Assembly: GCF_001014615.2 (NCBI RefSeq)
Contig: NZ_LBCQ02000007.1
Coordinates: 248,001 to 312,000 of the forward strand
Reading direction: 5' to 3'
Source: Aquamicrobium sp. LC103
GTDB lineage: Bacteria > Pseudomonadota > Alphaproteobacteria > Rhizobiales > Rhizobiaceae
Length of the DNA stretch: 64,000 nucleotides
Shown one piece after another: positions 56,724 through 64,000 of the stretch (position 1 is its first letter; each line of letters starts with the position of its first letter). A program made the translations under genes and the position numbers. The notes beneath the pieces were generated by a model. The model was not told the DNA's origin, ran no database searches, and saw nothing but the letters and a program-made list of their open reading frames with translations.

Positions 56724-57415
56724 CGGTGATGTTCTATCTGTCCGCCGCGCTGCTGATCGTCGCGCTGGTCGGCGCGCTGTTCATACGGGCCGATGCGTCG
56801 CGATTGGCCGCCGGGCTGCGGCTGTCCGGGCCGCTGATCCTGGGCATCGTCGGCGTCGGACTGTTGTTCCTGGGCAGGGCGGGCATCGGCGGCATGCTGA
56901 TCTCGGGCGCCGTCGCCTGGTATACGTCGAACCGCTTCAGGAGCGGCGGCAAACCTTCACCGGGAAGACACTCGACGGTGAGGACGGCGGCGTTGGAAAT
57001 GGAGCTCGATCACGACACCGGCGCGCTGGAGGGCCTTGTGCTGGCCGGTGGCTTCGAGGGCCGCGAACTGGGCTCTATGTCGCTTACGGAATTGCTTTCG
57101 CTCGCCAGCGACCTTTCCTCGGACGGCGAAAGCCTGCAGCTACTTGAGACCTATCTTGACGGCCGCTTTCCCCTCTGGCGTGAGGACGCGCAGATGAACG
57201 CGGGCGGCGGGCAGGCTCGCGCGCCAGCTTCGGGCCCCATGACTAAGCAGGAGGCCTACGAGATCCTTGGTCTTGAAACGGGAGCCAGCACGGCGGAGAT
57301 CCGCAAGGCGCACCGCCGCCTGATGCAGCGCCTGCACCCCGATCTCGGTGGTACTTCTTTCCTTGCTGCGCGTATCAACGAAGCCAAGGATGTCCTGCTC
57401 TCTGATCACGACTAA
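56720..57415 (+). CDS. Membrane-anchored J-domain protein
   Basis: A 231-residue protein with two hydrophobic N-terminal segments (residues about 4-22 and 35-52), a central cytosolic region related to the TerB-like/DjlA linker style (DHDTGALEGLVLAGGFEGRELGSMSLTELLSLASDL) and a C-terminal J domain from about 178 (EAYEILGLETGASTAEIRKAHRRLMQRLHPDLGGT) with the HPD motif. It should recruit DnaK to the inner membrane. The ATG at 56720 overlaps the VWA gene's stop (ATGA). Confidence 0.85.
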   Translation: MTVMFYLSAALLIVALVGALFIRADASRLAAGLRLSGPLILGIVGVGLLFLGRAGIGGMLISGAVAWYTSNRFRSGGKPSPGRHSTVRTAALEMELDHDTGALEGLVLAGGFEGRELGSMSLTELLSLASDLSSDGESLQLLETYLDGRFPLWREDAQMNAGGGQARAPASGPMTKQEAYEILGLETGASTAEIRKAHRRLMQRLHPDLGGTSFLAARINEAKDVLLSDHD

Positions 57416-57466
57416 CTTCTCCCCTGGACACGAACACAAACCGGGAAAGATGACGGTGCGAACCTC

Positions 57467-58849
57467 CTAGAGCTGCACCGCGTAGCAATCGATCTTCTTC
57501 TTCTTCAGCGCGCCGCACGCGTTCCATGCCTCGTTCTTGGAGCCGAAGCCGCCGAAGCGCGCGCGGAAGAAGGTGGTGCCTTTGTTGTCGAACGTTTCGG
57601 TGAAGGCCGTGGCATTCGCGAGCAGGCCGGAAGCCTTCTGCGTCGTGCTTTCAAGGAAGGCCTTCGCCTCACGTTCGGACGGAGAGGAGGCGACCTGGAT
57701 CACCCAGCCGGCGCTGGGCCGGGTCGTCGAGGCGGTCTGGACCGGATCGATCGGCGTTGCCGCCTCGATGGCCTCGCTGGCGGCGACCACCGGGCTCGGG
57801 ATCGGGACGGGGGGAGCAAAGCGGGCGGCCGCCGGCTCCTGCGCATAGGCGGCGACCGCGATTTGGCCGATCTCGTCCTGCGGACGGAAATCGGGCGTCG
57901 GTATGTTGCGCTTCGGCAATGCGACGGCGGAAGCCGCGACCGCCGTCGACGGGGTCAGCGTACGCGAGGCGATGAGCTGGCCGCCGCCGCCACGCGACGC
58001 CTTGGGAAGGTATTCCCTGATGAGCGCGGCCATGTGATCGTCACGGCTCTTGGCGGACTGCCCGCCCATGACCACGGCGACGACGCTGCGGCCGTTGTTT
58101 TGGACGGAGGTGACGAGATTGAAGCCCGAGGCACGGATGTAGCCGGTCTTGATGCCGTCGACGCCCTCCACGCGATTCAGAAGACGGTTGTGGTTGTTGT
58201 AGCGCGTCTTGCCGAGCGTGAAGGAGGTCGTGGAGAAATACGGATATTGCCGCGGGAAGTGCTCGCGCAGCGCGATGCCCAGGATCGCCATGTCGCGAGC
58301 CGTCGTGTACTGCGCGTTGTTGGGCAGTCCGTGGGCGTTGCGGAATTGCGTCGAATCCATGCCGAGCTGACGCGCCTTGGCGGTCATCATCTTGGCGAAG
58401 TTGGCTTCCGAGCCACCGAGATGCTCGCCGAGCGCCGTGGCCATGTCGTTGGCCGAGCGCGTGATCAGGGCGAGAATCGCGTTTTCGACCGTGATGGTCG
58501 ATCCCGCCTTGAGCCCGATCTTCGTCGGCGGTTCCGCGGCGGCATTGGCGGAAACCCGAATGCGGGTGTTCTTGTTGATGCGCCCGGCGTTCATCGCCTC
58601 GAACACGAGATAGAGCGTCATCATCTTGGTGAGCGATGCGGGGTAGCGCCTGTCGTTGCCGTTGCTCTGGAAGAGCACCTGGCCGGTCTTGGCGTCCATC
58701 ACATAGGCGGCATAGCGCGGATTGGCCGATGCCTGCCCGGCGTTTCCGGCGGCTATCGCCAGCGCCATCAGCATGACCAGGAGGGATTTGGAGGAATACG
58801 GTATACGCGAGAAAAAGCCTGCCCACACCTGACGCACGATTACACCCAT
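57467..58849 (-). CDS. D-alanyl-D-alanine carboxypeptidase with SPOR domain
   Basis: A 460-residue penicillin-binding protein of the S11 family that trims peptidoglycan stem peptides. After a signal peptide (about residues 1-42) come the active-site motifs SLTK (Ser72, Lys75), SAN (132-134) and KTG (234-236). A proline/alanine-rich linker (about 300-380) leads to a C-terminal SPOR domain (about 383-460, GWVIQVASSPSEREAKAFL to FRARFGGFGSKNEAWNACGAL), which binds denuded glycan at the division septum. It lacks the usual PBP5 C-terminal amphipathic anchor, the SPOR domain taking that position. Confidence 0.92.
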   Translation of the reverse strand: MGVIVRQVWAGFFSRIPYSSKSLLVMLMALAIAAGNAGQASANPRYAAYVMDAKTGQVLFQSNGNDRRYPASLTKMMTLYLVFEAMNAGRINKNTRIRVSANAAAEPPTKIGLKAGSTITVENAILALITRSANDMATALGEHLGGSEANFAKMMTAKARQLGMDSTQFRNAHGLPNNAQYTTARDMAILGIALREHFPRQYPYFSTTSFTLGKTRYNNHNRLLNRVEGVDGIKTGYIRASGFNLVTSVQNNGRSVVAVVMGGQSAKSRDDHMAALIREYLPKASRGGGGQLIASRTLTPSTAVAASAVALPKRNIPTPDFRPQDEIGQIAVAAYAQEPAAARFAPPVPIPSPVVAASEAIEAATPIDPVQTASTTRPSAGWVIQVASSPSEREAKAFLESTTQKASGLLANATAFTETFDNKGTTFFRARFGGFGSKNEAWNACGALKKKKIDCYAVQL

Positions 58850-59027
58850 GGTTTCTTATTCGGATCGCAACTGCGGCATTTTTTCCGCCGCCCCAAGCTC
58901 CGACCTTAGAAGCCATCGGGTTACCAATCCGTTTATGGTAACCGGGCCGTTCACCATTTTTGCGGTAATTTATCGATCGTTGCTTTCCTGTCGCAGCCAG
59001 GGGAGATGACAGGTTTGTGGCAGTTTG

Positions 59028-59056
59028 TTGACTTTTTGTGCAGTGCACTTTAGTTT
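59028..59056 (+). promoter_or_regulatory. Candidate phasin promoter
   Basis: TTGACT (59028-59033) and TAGTTT (59051-59056) are separated by 17 nt in an AT-rich part of the 268-nt gap. This leaves a leader of about 55 nt. The -10 match is weak. Confidence 0.3.
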
Positions 59057-59117
59057 TTTATGCAACGCACAATCGCGTTCATCTCACCTCCCCGGCATTC
59101 GAAAGGTAAATGCGCAG

Positions 59118-59447
59118 ATGATGCAGTCGTTTGAAGACGCCAACAAAGTTGGCAAGGAATTCCTCGATTCCGGCCTCAAGAGCTTCGCCTCCCTTTCCAA
59201 GGGCCTTCAGGTCATCTCCGTCGAGGCGACGGAGTATTCCAAGAAGGCGTACGAGACCGGCAGCGCCGTGGTCGAGAAGCTCGCCTCGGCGAAGTCGCTG
59301 GAGAAGGCCGCGGAGATCCAGGCCGACTACGCCAAGCAGGCCTATGAAAGCTTCGTAACGCAGGCCACCAGGATGGGCGAGCTTTACGCCGACATTGCCA
59401 AGGATGCCTACAAGCCGTTCGAATCGGTCGTCGCCAAGGCGAAATAG
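59118..59447 (+). CDS. Phasin family protein
   Basis: A 109-residue helical protein of the phasin_2 family: [77 protein letters not shown] gives long amphipathic helices that coat polyhydroxyalkanoate granules or act as a general surface chaperone. The two ATGs at 59118/59121 follow AAAGG. A strong terminator lies directly after. PHA synthesis genes are not in the window. Confidence 0.9.
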   Translation: MMQSFEDANKVGKEFLDSGLKSFASLSKGLQVISVEATEYSKKAYETGSAVVEKLASAKSLEKAAEIQADYAKQAYESFVTQATRMGELYADIAKDAYKPFESVVAKAK

Positions 59448-59491
59448 ATCAAGCGGATTCGCTTTTTTCGCGGGCCTGGCTGCTCGCGGCG

Positions 59492-59527
59492 AACCCGGTC
59501 GTGCGTGGCGCGGCCGGGTTTCTTTGT
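59492..59527 (+). terminator. Rho-independent terminator of the phasin gene
   Basis: Stem AACCCGGTCG (59492-59501) pairs with 59511-59520 (one G-U pair) and is followed by TCTTTGTTTC. It lies 45 nt after the phasin stop. Confidence 0.75.
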
Positions 59528-59586
59528 TTCGATGCCTTTTGTGTCCCGCGGCCGATCAATTTCGCCACGTCGTGAAGCCGGCCATA

Positions 59587-59614
59587 TTGTCAGCGGGAAA
59601 GAAGGCCTTAAAAT
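59587..59614 (+). promoter_or_regulatory. Candidate clpS-clpA promoter
   Basis: TTGTCA (59587-59592) and TAAAAT (59609-59614) are spaced by 16 nt, 60 nt before the clpS start and downstream of the phasin terminator. Confidence 0.45.
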
Positions 59615-59673
59615 CCTCAAGGAAATGCCTACATGTCGAACATTGGACGGGCAGGCAAGAAGGAAGGAATTTG

Positions 59674-60042
59674 GTGACGACCGGCGGGGAAGCCATGCTG
59701 AGGAGCGCGGCAAAAATGCAAGGCGACGAGGGCGGAACGGGCCCTTCACGCGGAACAGCGGTCATCACGCGGGCGAAGCCCAAGACGAAGAAACCGTCAC
59801 TCTACCGCGTCCTGATCCTCAACGACGACTACACCCCGATGGAGTTCGTCGTTCACGTACTGGAGCGCTTCTTCCAGAAGGACAGGGAAGCTGCAACCAG
59901 GATCATGCTTCATGTTCACAATCACGGCGTCGGTGAATGTGGAGTCTATACATTTGAGGTGGCGGAGACCAAAGTGACGCAAGTTATGGATTTCGCCCGC
60001 CAGCACCAGCATCCGCTGCAATGCGTGATGGAGAAAAAGTGA
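59674..60042 (+). CDS. clpS: ATP-dependent Clp protease adaptor ClpS
   Basis: A 122-residue adaptor that binds N-degron substrates and hands them to ClpA. The folded core [85 protein letters not shown] has the conserved N-end-binding residues (Asn-Asp-Asp, Met). The long N-terminal tail is needed in the family for delivery. A GTG at 59674 follows the strong AGGAAGGA; an ATG at 59695 (MLRSAAK) is the main alternative. The clpA start is 8 nt downstream. Confidence 0.93.
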   Translation: MTTGGEAMLRSAAKMQGDEGGTGPSRGTAVITRAKPKTKKPSLYRVLILNDDYTPMEFVVHVLERFFQKDREAATRIMLHVHNHGVGECGVYTFEVAETKVTQVMDFARQHQHPLQCVMEKK

Positions 60043-60050
60043 GGTTTTGA

Positions 60051-62513
60051 ATGCCGGCTTTCTCCCAAGGCCTTGAAAGGGCGCTCCACCAGGCGCTCAC
60101 TTTCGCAAACGAGCGCCACCACGAATACGCAACGCTCGAACATCTCCTGCTGGCGCTTCTTGACGATCAAGACGCGTCCGCCGTCATGCGTGCCTGCAAC
60201 GTCAATCTCGACGAACTGAAGCAGACCGTTCTCAGCTACATCGATACCGAACTCGACAATCTGGTGACCGGATATGACGAGGATTCCAAGCCGACCGCCG
60301 GCTTCCAGCGCGTCATCCAGCGCGCGGTGATCCATGTGCAGTCATCCGGCCGCGAGGAAGTCTCCGGCGCCAACGTGCTCGTGGCGATCTTCGCCGAGCG
60401 CGAGAGCCACGCCGCGTACTTCCTCCAGGAACAGCAGATGACCCGCTACGACGCGGTCAACTACATCAGCCACGGCATTGCCAAGCGCCCGGGCGCGACG
60501 GAGACGCGCAGCCCGCGCGGAGCCGAAGAGGATCATTCCGGCCAGCCCGGCGGCGAAGCCGAGGACAACGGCAAGAAGAAGCAGCAGGATGCGCTGACCG
60601 CATACTGCGTGAACCTCAACGCCAAGGCCAAGCTCGGCAAGATCGACCCGCTGATCGGCCGCGAGAGCGAGATCAACCGCACGATTCAGGTCCTGTGCCG
60701 CCGCTCCAAGAACAACCCGCTCTATGTCGGCGATCCCGGCGTGGGCAAGACCGCGATCGCCGAAGGGTTGGCCAAGCGCATCGTCGAGGGCGACGTGCCC
60801 GCCGTACTCGGCGACGCGACCATCTTCGCGCTCGACATGGGCACGCTTCTCGCCGGCACGCGCTATCGCGGCGATTTCGAGGAGCGCCTGAAGCAGGTCG
60901 TCAAGGAGCTCGAGGAATATCCGGGCGCGATCCTCTTCATCGACGAGATTCACACGGTGATCGGCGCGGGTGCCACCTCGGGCGGCGCGATGGATGCATC
61001 GAACCTGCTCAAGCCAGCGCTTTCATCGGGTGCGATTCGCTGCATCGGATCAACCACTTACAAGGAGTTCCGTCAGTTCTTCGAGAAGGATCGCGCGCTG
61101 GTGCGGCGCTTCCAGAAGATCGACGTGAACGAGCCGACCGTGGAAGACACGATCTCGATCATGAAGGGCCTGAAGCCTTACTTCGAGGACTTTCACAAGG
61201 TCCGCTACACCAACGACGCGATCAAGGCGGCGGTCGAGCTTTCGGCCCGCTACATCAATGACCGCAAGCTGCCGGACAAGGCGATCGACGTGATCGACGA
61301 GACCGGCGCCTCGCAGATGCTGCTGCCGGAATCGCGCCGCAAGAAGACGATCAGCGTCAAGGAAATCGAGGCGACGATCGCGACCATGGCGCGCATCCCG
61401 CCGAAGACCGTCTCGGCCGACGACGAGAAGGTGCTCGCCAATCTCGAGGCGGAGCTGCGTCGCGTGGTCTATGGCCAGGACACGGCGATCACCGCGCTCG
61501 CCTCGTCGATCAAGCTGGCGCGTGCCGGCCTGCGCGAACCGGAGAAGCCGATCGGCTCATACCTGTTCTCGGGCCCGACCGGCGTCGGCAAGACCGAGGT
61601 CGCCAAGCAGCTCGCCGCCTCGCTCGGCGTGGAACTGCTGCGCTTCGACATGTCGGAATATATGGAGCGGCACACGGTCTCCCGGCTGATCGGTGCGCCT
61701 CCCGGTTATGTCGGCTTCGACCAGGGCGGCCTCCTGACCGACGGCGTCGACCAGCACCCGCATTGCGTGCTGCTGCTCGACGAGATCGAGAAGGCGCATC
61801 CGGACCTCTTCAACATCCTGCTGCAGGTCATGGACCACGGTAAGCTCACCGATCACAACGGCAAGCAGATCGATTTCCGCAACGTCATCCTGATCATGAC
61901 GACCAATGCGGGCGCCGCCGATCTCGCCAAGGCCGCGATCGGCTTCGGCTCCTCCAGGCGCGAAGGCGACGACATGGAGGCGATCAACCGGATCTTCACG
62001 CCGGAGTTCCGCAACCGCCTCGATGCGATCATACCGTTCGGCTCCCTGCCGGTGCCGGTCATCCATCAGGTCGTCCAGAAGTTCGTCATGCAGCTCGAGG
62101 CACAGCTTGCCGAGCGCGGCGTGACCTTCGACCTGACGCAAGACGCCGTCGCCTGGCTCGCCGAAAAGGGCTATGACGAGCGCATGGGTGCGCGTCCGCT
62201 CGGCCGCGTGATCCAGGAGCACATCAAGAAGCCGCTCGCCGACGAGGTGCTGTTCGGCAAGCTGCGCAAGGGCGGCACCGTCCGCGTGCTTGTCGAGAAG
62301 AACGAGGCCGGCACGGCCGAGCTGAAGCTCGAGGCGGTCGCCGACGAGGTCCCGGTCAAGCCGAAGAAGGAAATCGTCGAGGACAGCGCGCCGAAGAAAA
62401 AGCGGCCGGCGAAGAAGCCTGCCGCCAAGAAGGCGTCGACCGCCAAGGCAAAGCCCGCGCCGAAGGGCAGGGAGCCCAAGCGCTCGATCGTTCCGCAGCT
62501 GCCGCGCAAGTAG
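60051..62513 (+). CDS. clpA: ATP-dependent Clp protease ATP-binding subunit ClpA
   Basis: An 820-residue double AAA+ unfoldase that feeds ClpP. It has an N-domain (about 1-145) that binds ClpS, Walker A1 GDPGVGKT (about 227), Walker B1 LFIDEIH, Walker A2 GPTGVGKT (about 508), Walker B2 [10 protein letters not shown] and the ClpB/ClpA D2 end ([16 protein letters not shown]). The last 50 or so residues form a lysine/proline/alanine tail ([20 protein letters not shown] ...) beyond the usual end, so the protein is longer than E. coli ClpA. It follows clpS by 8 nt. Confidence 0.98.
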   Translation: MPAFSQGLERALHQALTFANERHHEYATLEHLLLALLDDQDASAVMRACNVNLDELKQTVLSYIDTELDNLVTGYDEDSKPTAGFQRVIQRAVIHVQSSGREEVSGANVLVAIFAERESHAAYFLQEQQMTRYDAVNYISHGIAKRPGATETRSPRGAEEDHSGQPGGEAEDNGKKKQQDALTAYCVNLNAKAKLGKIDPLIGRESEINRTIQVLCRRSKNNPLYVGDPGVGKTAIAEGLAKRIVEGDVPAVLGDATIFALDMGTLLAGTRYRGDFEERLKQVVKELEEYPGAILFIDEIHTVIGAGATSGGAMDASNLLKPALSSGAIRCIGSTTYKEFRQFFEKDRALVRRFQKIDVNEPTVEDTISIMKGLKPYFEDFHKVRYTNDAIKAAVELSARYINDRKLPDKAIDVIDETGASQMLLPESRRKKTISVKEIEATIATMARIPPKTVSADDEKVLANLEAELRRVVYGQDTAITALASSIKLARAGLREPEKPIGSYLFSGPTGVGKTEVAKQLAASLGVELLRFDMSEYMERHTVSRLIGAPPGYVGFDQGGLLTDGVDQHPHCVLLLDEIEKAHPDLFNILLQVMDHGKLTDHNGKQIDFRNVILIMTTNAGAADLAKAAIGFGSSRREGDDMEAINRIFTPEFRNRLDAIIPFGSLPVPVIHQVVQKFVMQLEAQLAERGVTFDLTQDAVAWLAEKGYDERMGARPLGRVIQEHIKKPLADEVLFGKLRKGGTVRVLVEKNEAGTAELKLEAVADEVPVKPKKEIVEDSAPKKKRPAKKPAAKKASTAKAKPAPKGREPKRSIVPQLPRK

Positions 62514-62532
62514 GACGCTTCCGCGATCAGAG

Positions 62533-62574
62533 AACCCCGCGCAACCGGCAACCGGCGCGCGGGGTTTTCTTTTG
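62533..62574 (+). terminator. Rho-independent terminator of clpS-clpA
   Basis: Stem AACCCCGCGC (62533-62542) pairs with 62557-62566 and is followed by TTCTTTT. It lies 20 nt after the clpA stop. Confidence 0.85.
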
Positions 62575-62655
62575 GGCACTCCGGCGGCCTTCGCCGAAAG
62601 TCCGAGCAACAAGCCGGTCGCACGCTAATTCGGCTTGTGTTATGCGTCGTGCGAC

Positions 62656-63399
62656 ATGACCGACGAAGCAATTCCATCCAGCGATTCCACTGACTATCTG
62701 CACTGGTATCTCAAAGGCGTAAGAGGCGCTTTCTCCGTTCCCGCGCTCATTCTTGCCAGTGCCTTCATCGGCTTTGCCGGTCTGGCGAAGGAGGCCGGCC
62801 TGACGCTCGTGCAGACCGTCTTCATGACGGCCGTCATCTGGGCGTTGCCGGCCAAGGTCGTGCTCGTCGGCGCGATCATTGCCGGAAACTCCCTTCCCGC
62901 CGCGGCCTTCGCGGTCGCGCTTTCCTCCGTCCGCCTCGCGCCGATGGTGGTGGCGCTCGTTCCCGAACTACGCGCGGAGAAAACGCGTTCCTGGGTGCTC
63001 TACTTCCTGTCGCATTTCGTGGCGGTGACGTCCTGGGTGCTGGCCATGGACCGTCTGCGTCATGTGCCGCGACAGGCGCGCACGGCCTACTATGGCGGGC
63101 TCGGCGGCACGCTCGTGCTCATCAACATGATCGTCGTCGCTGTCGTCTTCCTGCTTGCCGAAACGCTGCCGCCGACCGCCTCGGCCGCGCTTTTTCTGCT
63201 CACGCCGATGTATTTTTTGACCTCGCTGTGGGGATCGGCGCGTGAACGGGCGGGCCATGTCGCGATGGTCTTCGGGCTCGTTCTCGGCCCGGTGTTCCAT
63301 GTCTACCTGCCGGGCTTCGATCTCCTGGCCGCCGGGCTGATCGGCGGCGGCGGCGCCTATCTCATCCACCGCTTCCGCCGGAAAGGTGCGTCTGCATGA
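62656..63399 (+). CDS. AzlC family exporter large subunit
   Basis: A 247-residue integral membrane protein of the AzlC (YgaZ) family, the large subunit of a two-component exporter for branched-chain or other hydrophobic amino acids. The family start YLKGVRGAFSVPALILASAFIGFAGLAKEAG and several more transmembrane segments (about seven in all) are visible. The ATG at 62656 fits; a start at 62635 adds a cysteine-rich peptide. The next gene, overlapping by 4 nt, is the AzlD partner. Confidence 0.87.
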   Translation: MTDEAIPSSDSTDYLHWYLKGVRGAFSVPALILASAFIGFAGLAKEAGLTLVQTVFMTAVIWALPAKVVLVGAIIAGNSLPAAAFAVALSSVRLAPMVVALVPELRAEKTRSWVLYFLSHFVAVTSWVLAMDRLRHVPRQARTAYYGGLGGTLVLINMIVVAVVFLLAETLPPTASAALFLLTPMYFLTSLWGSARERAGHVAMVFGLVLGPVFHVYLPGFDLLAAGLIGGGGAYLIHRFRRKGASA

Positions 63400-63746
63400 C
63401 CTTCTGGTCGATCGATGCCTGGTGGTGGCCCTTCCTCTTCATCCTGATCGGCGGATGGCTCGCGACCGACGCCTGGCGCTTTCTTGGCGTCTATCTCGGC
63501 GGGCGCATCTCGGAAGATTCCGATCTCATGGTGTTCGTGCGCGCGCTGGCGACGGCGCTCGTCGCCGCAGTCATCGCCAATCTGATCGTCTTTCCGAACG
63601 GCGCGCTCGCCGATGTTCCGCTGGCGTTGAGGGTAGGGGCCGCGGCCGCGGGTTTCGCCGCCTATCTCTTCGGCGGAAAGTATATACTGGCGGGTATCGG
63701 CGTGGCGGAAGCGGTTCTGCTCTGCGGCATCTGGATGCTCGGCTGA
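63396..63746 (+). CDS. AzlD family exporter small subunit
   Basis: A 116-residue membrane protein with three or four helices of the AzlD (YgaH) type (WWWPFLFILIGGWLATDAWRFLGVYLGG, then DLMVFVRALATALVAAVIANLIVFP, and the C-terminal GKYILAGIGVAEAVLLCGIWML). It overlaps azlC by ATGA and forms with it a two-part exporter. The substrate is inferred only from the family. Confidence 0.85.
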   Translation: MTFWSIDAWWWPFLFILIGGWLATDAWRFLGVYLGGRISEDSDLMVFVRALATALVAAVIANLIVFPNGALADVPLALRVGAAAAGFAAYLFGGKYILAGIGVAEAVLLCGIWMLG

Positions 63747-63811
63747 AGCGGCATTAGCCTTCTCTTAGAAGAGTTCTGCTAGGCACGGAGCATGTGGCGA
63801 AGGGGCCAGAC

Positions 63812-64000
63812 ATGCTTCTCCATCCCGGCGAGCGCATTGCCGCGATCATTACCGCCGTTCTGCTGGCGGCCGACCTTGTCCTGATATTCGTGGCGGCGCA
63901 TGACGTCGACTGGTCGGGCTATGCCGGTGTCGTGTCGATCGGGCTGGGCGCTTTCGCCTGTGGCCTTTTCTATCGCCGCAGCGGCCGCAGCGAGGAAATC
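63812..64000 (+). CDS. Membrane protein, C-terminus beyond the window
   Basis: An open frame from ATG 63812 gives 63 residues to the window edge: LLHPGERIAAIITAVLLAADLVLIFVAA, then a short loop DVDWSGYAG and a second hydrophobic stretch. GGGG precedes the ATG. It is clearly a membrane protein with at least two helices. The family cannot be told from this part. Confidence 0.6.
   Translation, partial: MLLHPGERIAAIITAVLLAADLVLIFVAAHDVDWSGYAGVVSIGLGAFACGLFYRRSGRSEEI

Noticed and set aside
61557-62612. A 351-codon minus-strand frame over the 3' end of clpA
   Set aside because: Antisense to clpA and its terminator, with low-complexity translation.

Overview
The window is high-GC chromosomal DNA from an alphaproteobacterium, most likely a member of Hyphomicrobiales close to the Phyllobacteriaceae/Mesorhizobium group. 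This is an inference from protein families and gene order: an F1-ATPase zeta inhibitor subunit, DUF1489, DUF2259, DUF3126, DUF1176 and BTLCP proteins, a phasin next to clpS-clpA, a eukaryote-type NADP isocitrate dehydrogenase, and a split purine synthetase (purS/purQ/purL). Coding density is very high, many neighbouring genes overlap by 4 nt or abut, and no insertion sequence, prophage, CRISPR array, rRNA or tRNA gene was seen. Most of the window reads as core genome.

Layout. 1-9 kb: a pseudouridine-catabolism pair (psuK, psuG), recA with a LexA-type operator, alaS, a GDPD-type phosphodiesterase, a glutathione transferase and icd. 9-15.5 kb: an epoxide-hydrolase-like enzyme, a tannase/feruloyl-esterase family protein that lacks the segment carrying the catalytic histidine, phoX with a PHO box, trmJ and murI. 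15.5-31 kb: rpsD, ttcA, an MFS exporter, then a long minus-strand purine run (purC-purS-orf-purQ-lipoprotein-purL) followed by bolA, a methyltransferase and the monothiol glutaredoxin grxD; after the zeta subunit, an HpcH/HpaI aldolase and two small enzymes comes purB. 31-41.5 kb: a periplasmic binding protein with a P1 peptidase, then a plus-strand cluster of MoxR ATPase, VWA protein, split XdhC and a molybdopterin-binding/MobA-like fusion. That set resembles the maturation part of CO dehydrogenase/xanthine dehydrogenase clusters, but no hydroxylase subunit is present in the window. Just after it lie four 75-bp tandem repeats plus an inverted copy. 41.5-53.6 kb: small stress and housekeeping genes (J-domain-like protein, gloA, tandem cold-shock protein with a DUF192 protein, hydrolases, an AlkX/YcaQ-like glycosylase, cysE, gamma carbonic anhydrase, an ArsR-AHSA1-VOC module, a BTLCP peptidase). 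53.6-64 kb: sdaA, a VWA/membrane-J-protein pair, a SPOR-tailed D,D-carboxypeptidase, phasin, clpS-clpA and an AzlC/AzlD exporter.

Functional themes are de novo purine synthesis (five pur genes plus purB), Fe-S/iron handling (BolA with Grx4-type glutaredoxin), molybdenum-enzyme maturation, serine metabolism (cysE, sdaA) and proteolysis (ClpS/ClpA). Regulation visible in the DNA includes an SOS operator at recA, a PHO box at phoX, several unassigned palindromes (upstream of the tannase-like gene, purC and the ArsR gene) and good Rho-independent terminators after recA, the zeta subunit gene, phasin, clpA, grxD and the BTLCP gene. The most unusual items are the tannase-like protein without its catalytic-histidine segment, the 75-bp repeat array, and the hydroxylase-less maturation cluster.
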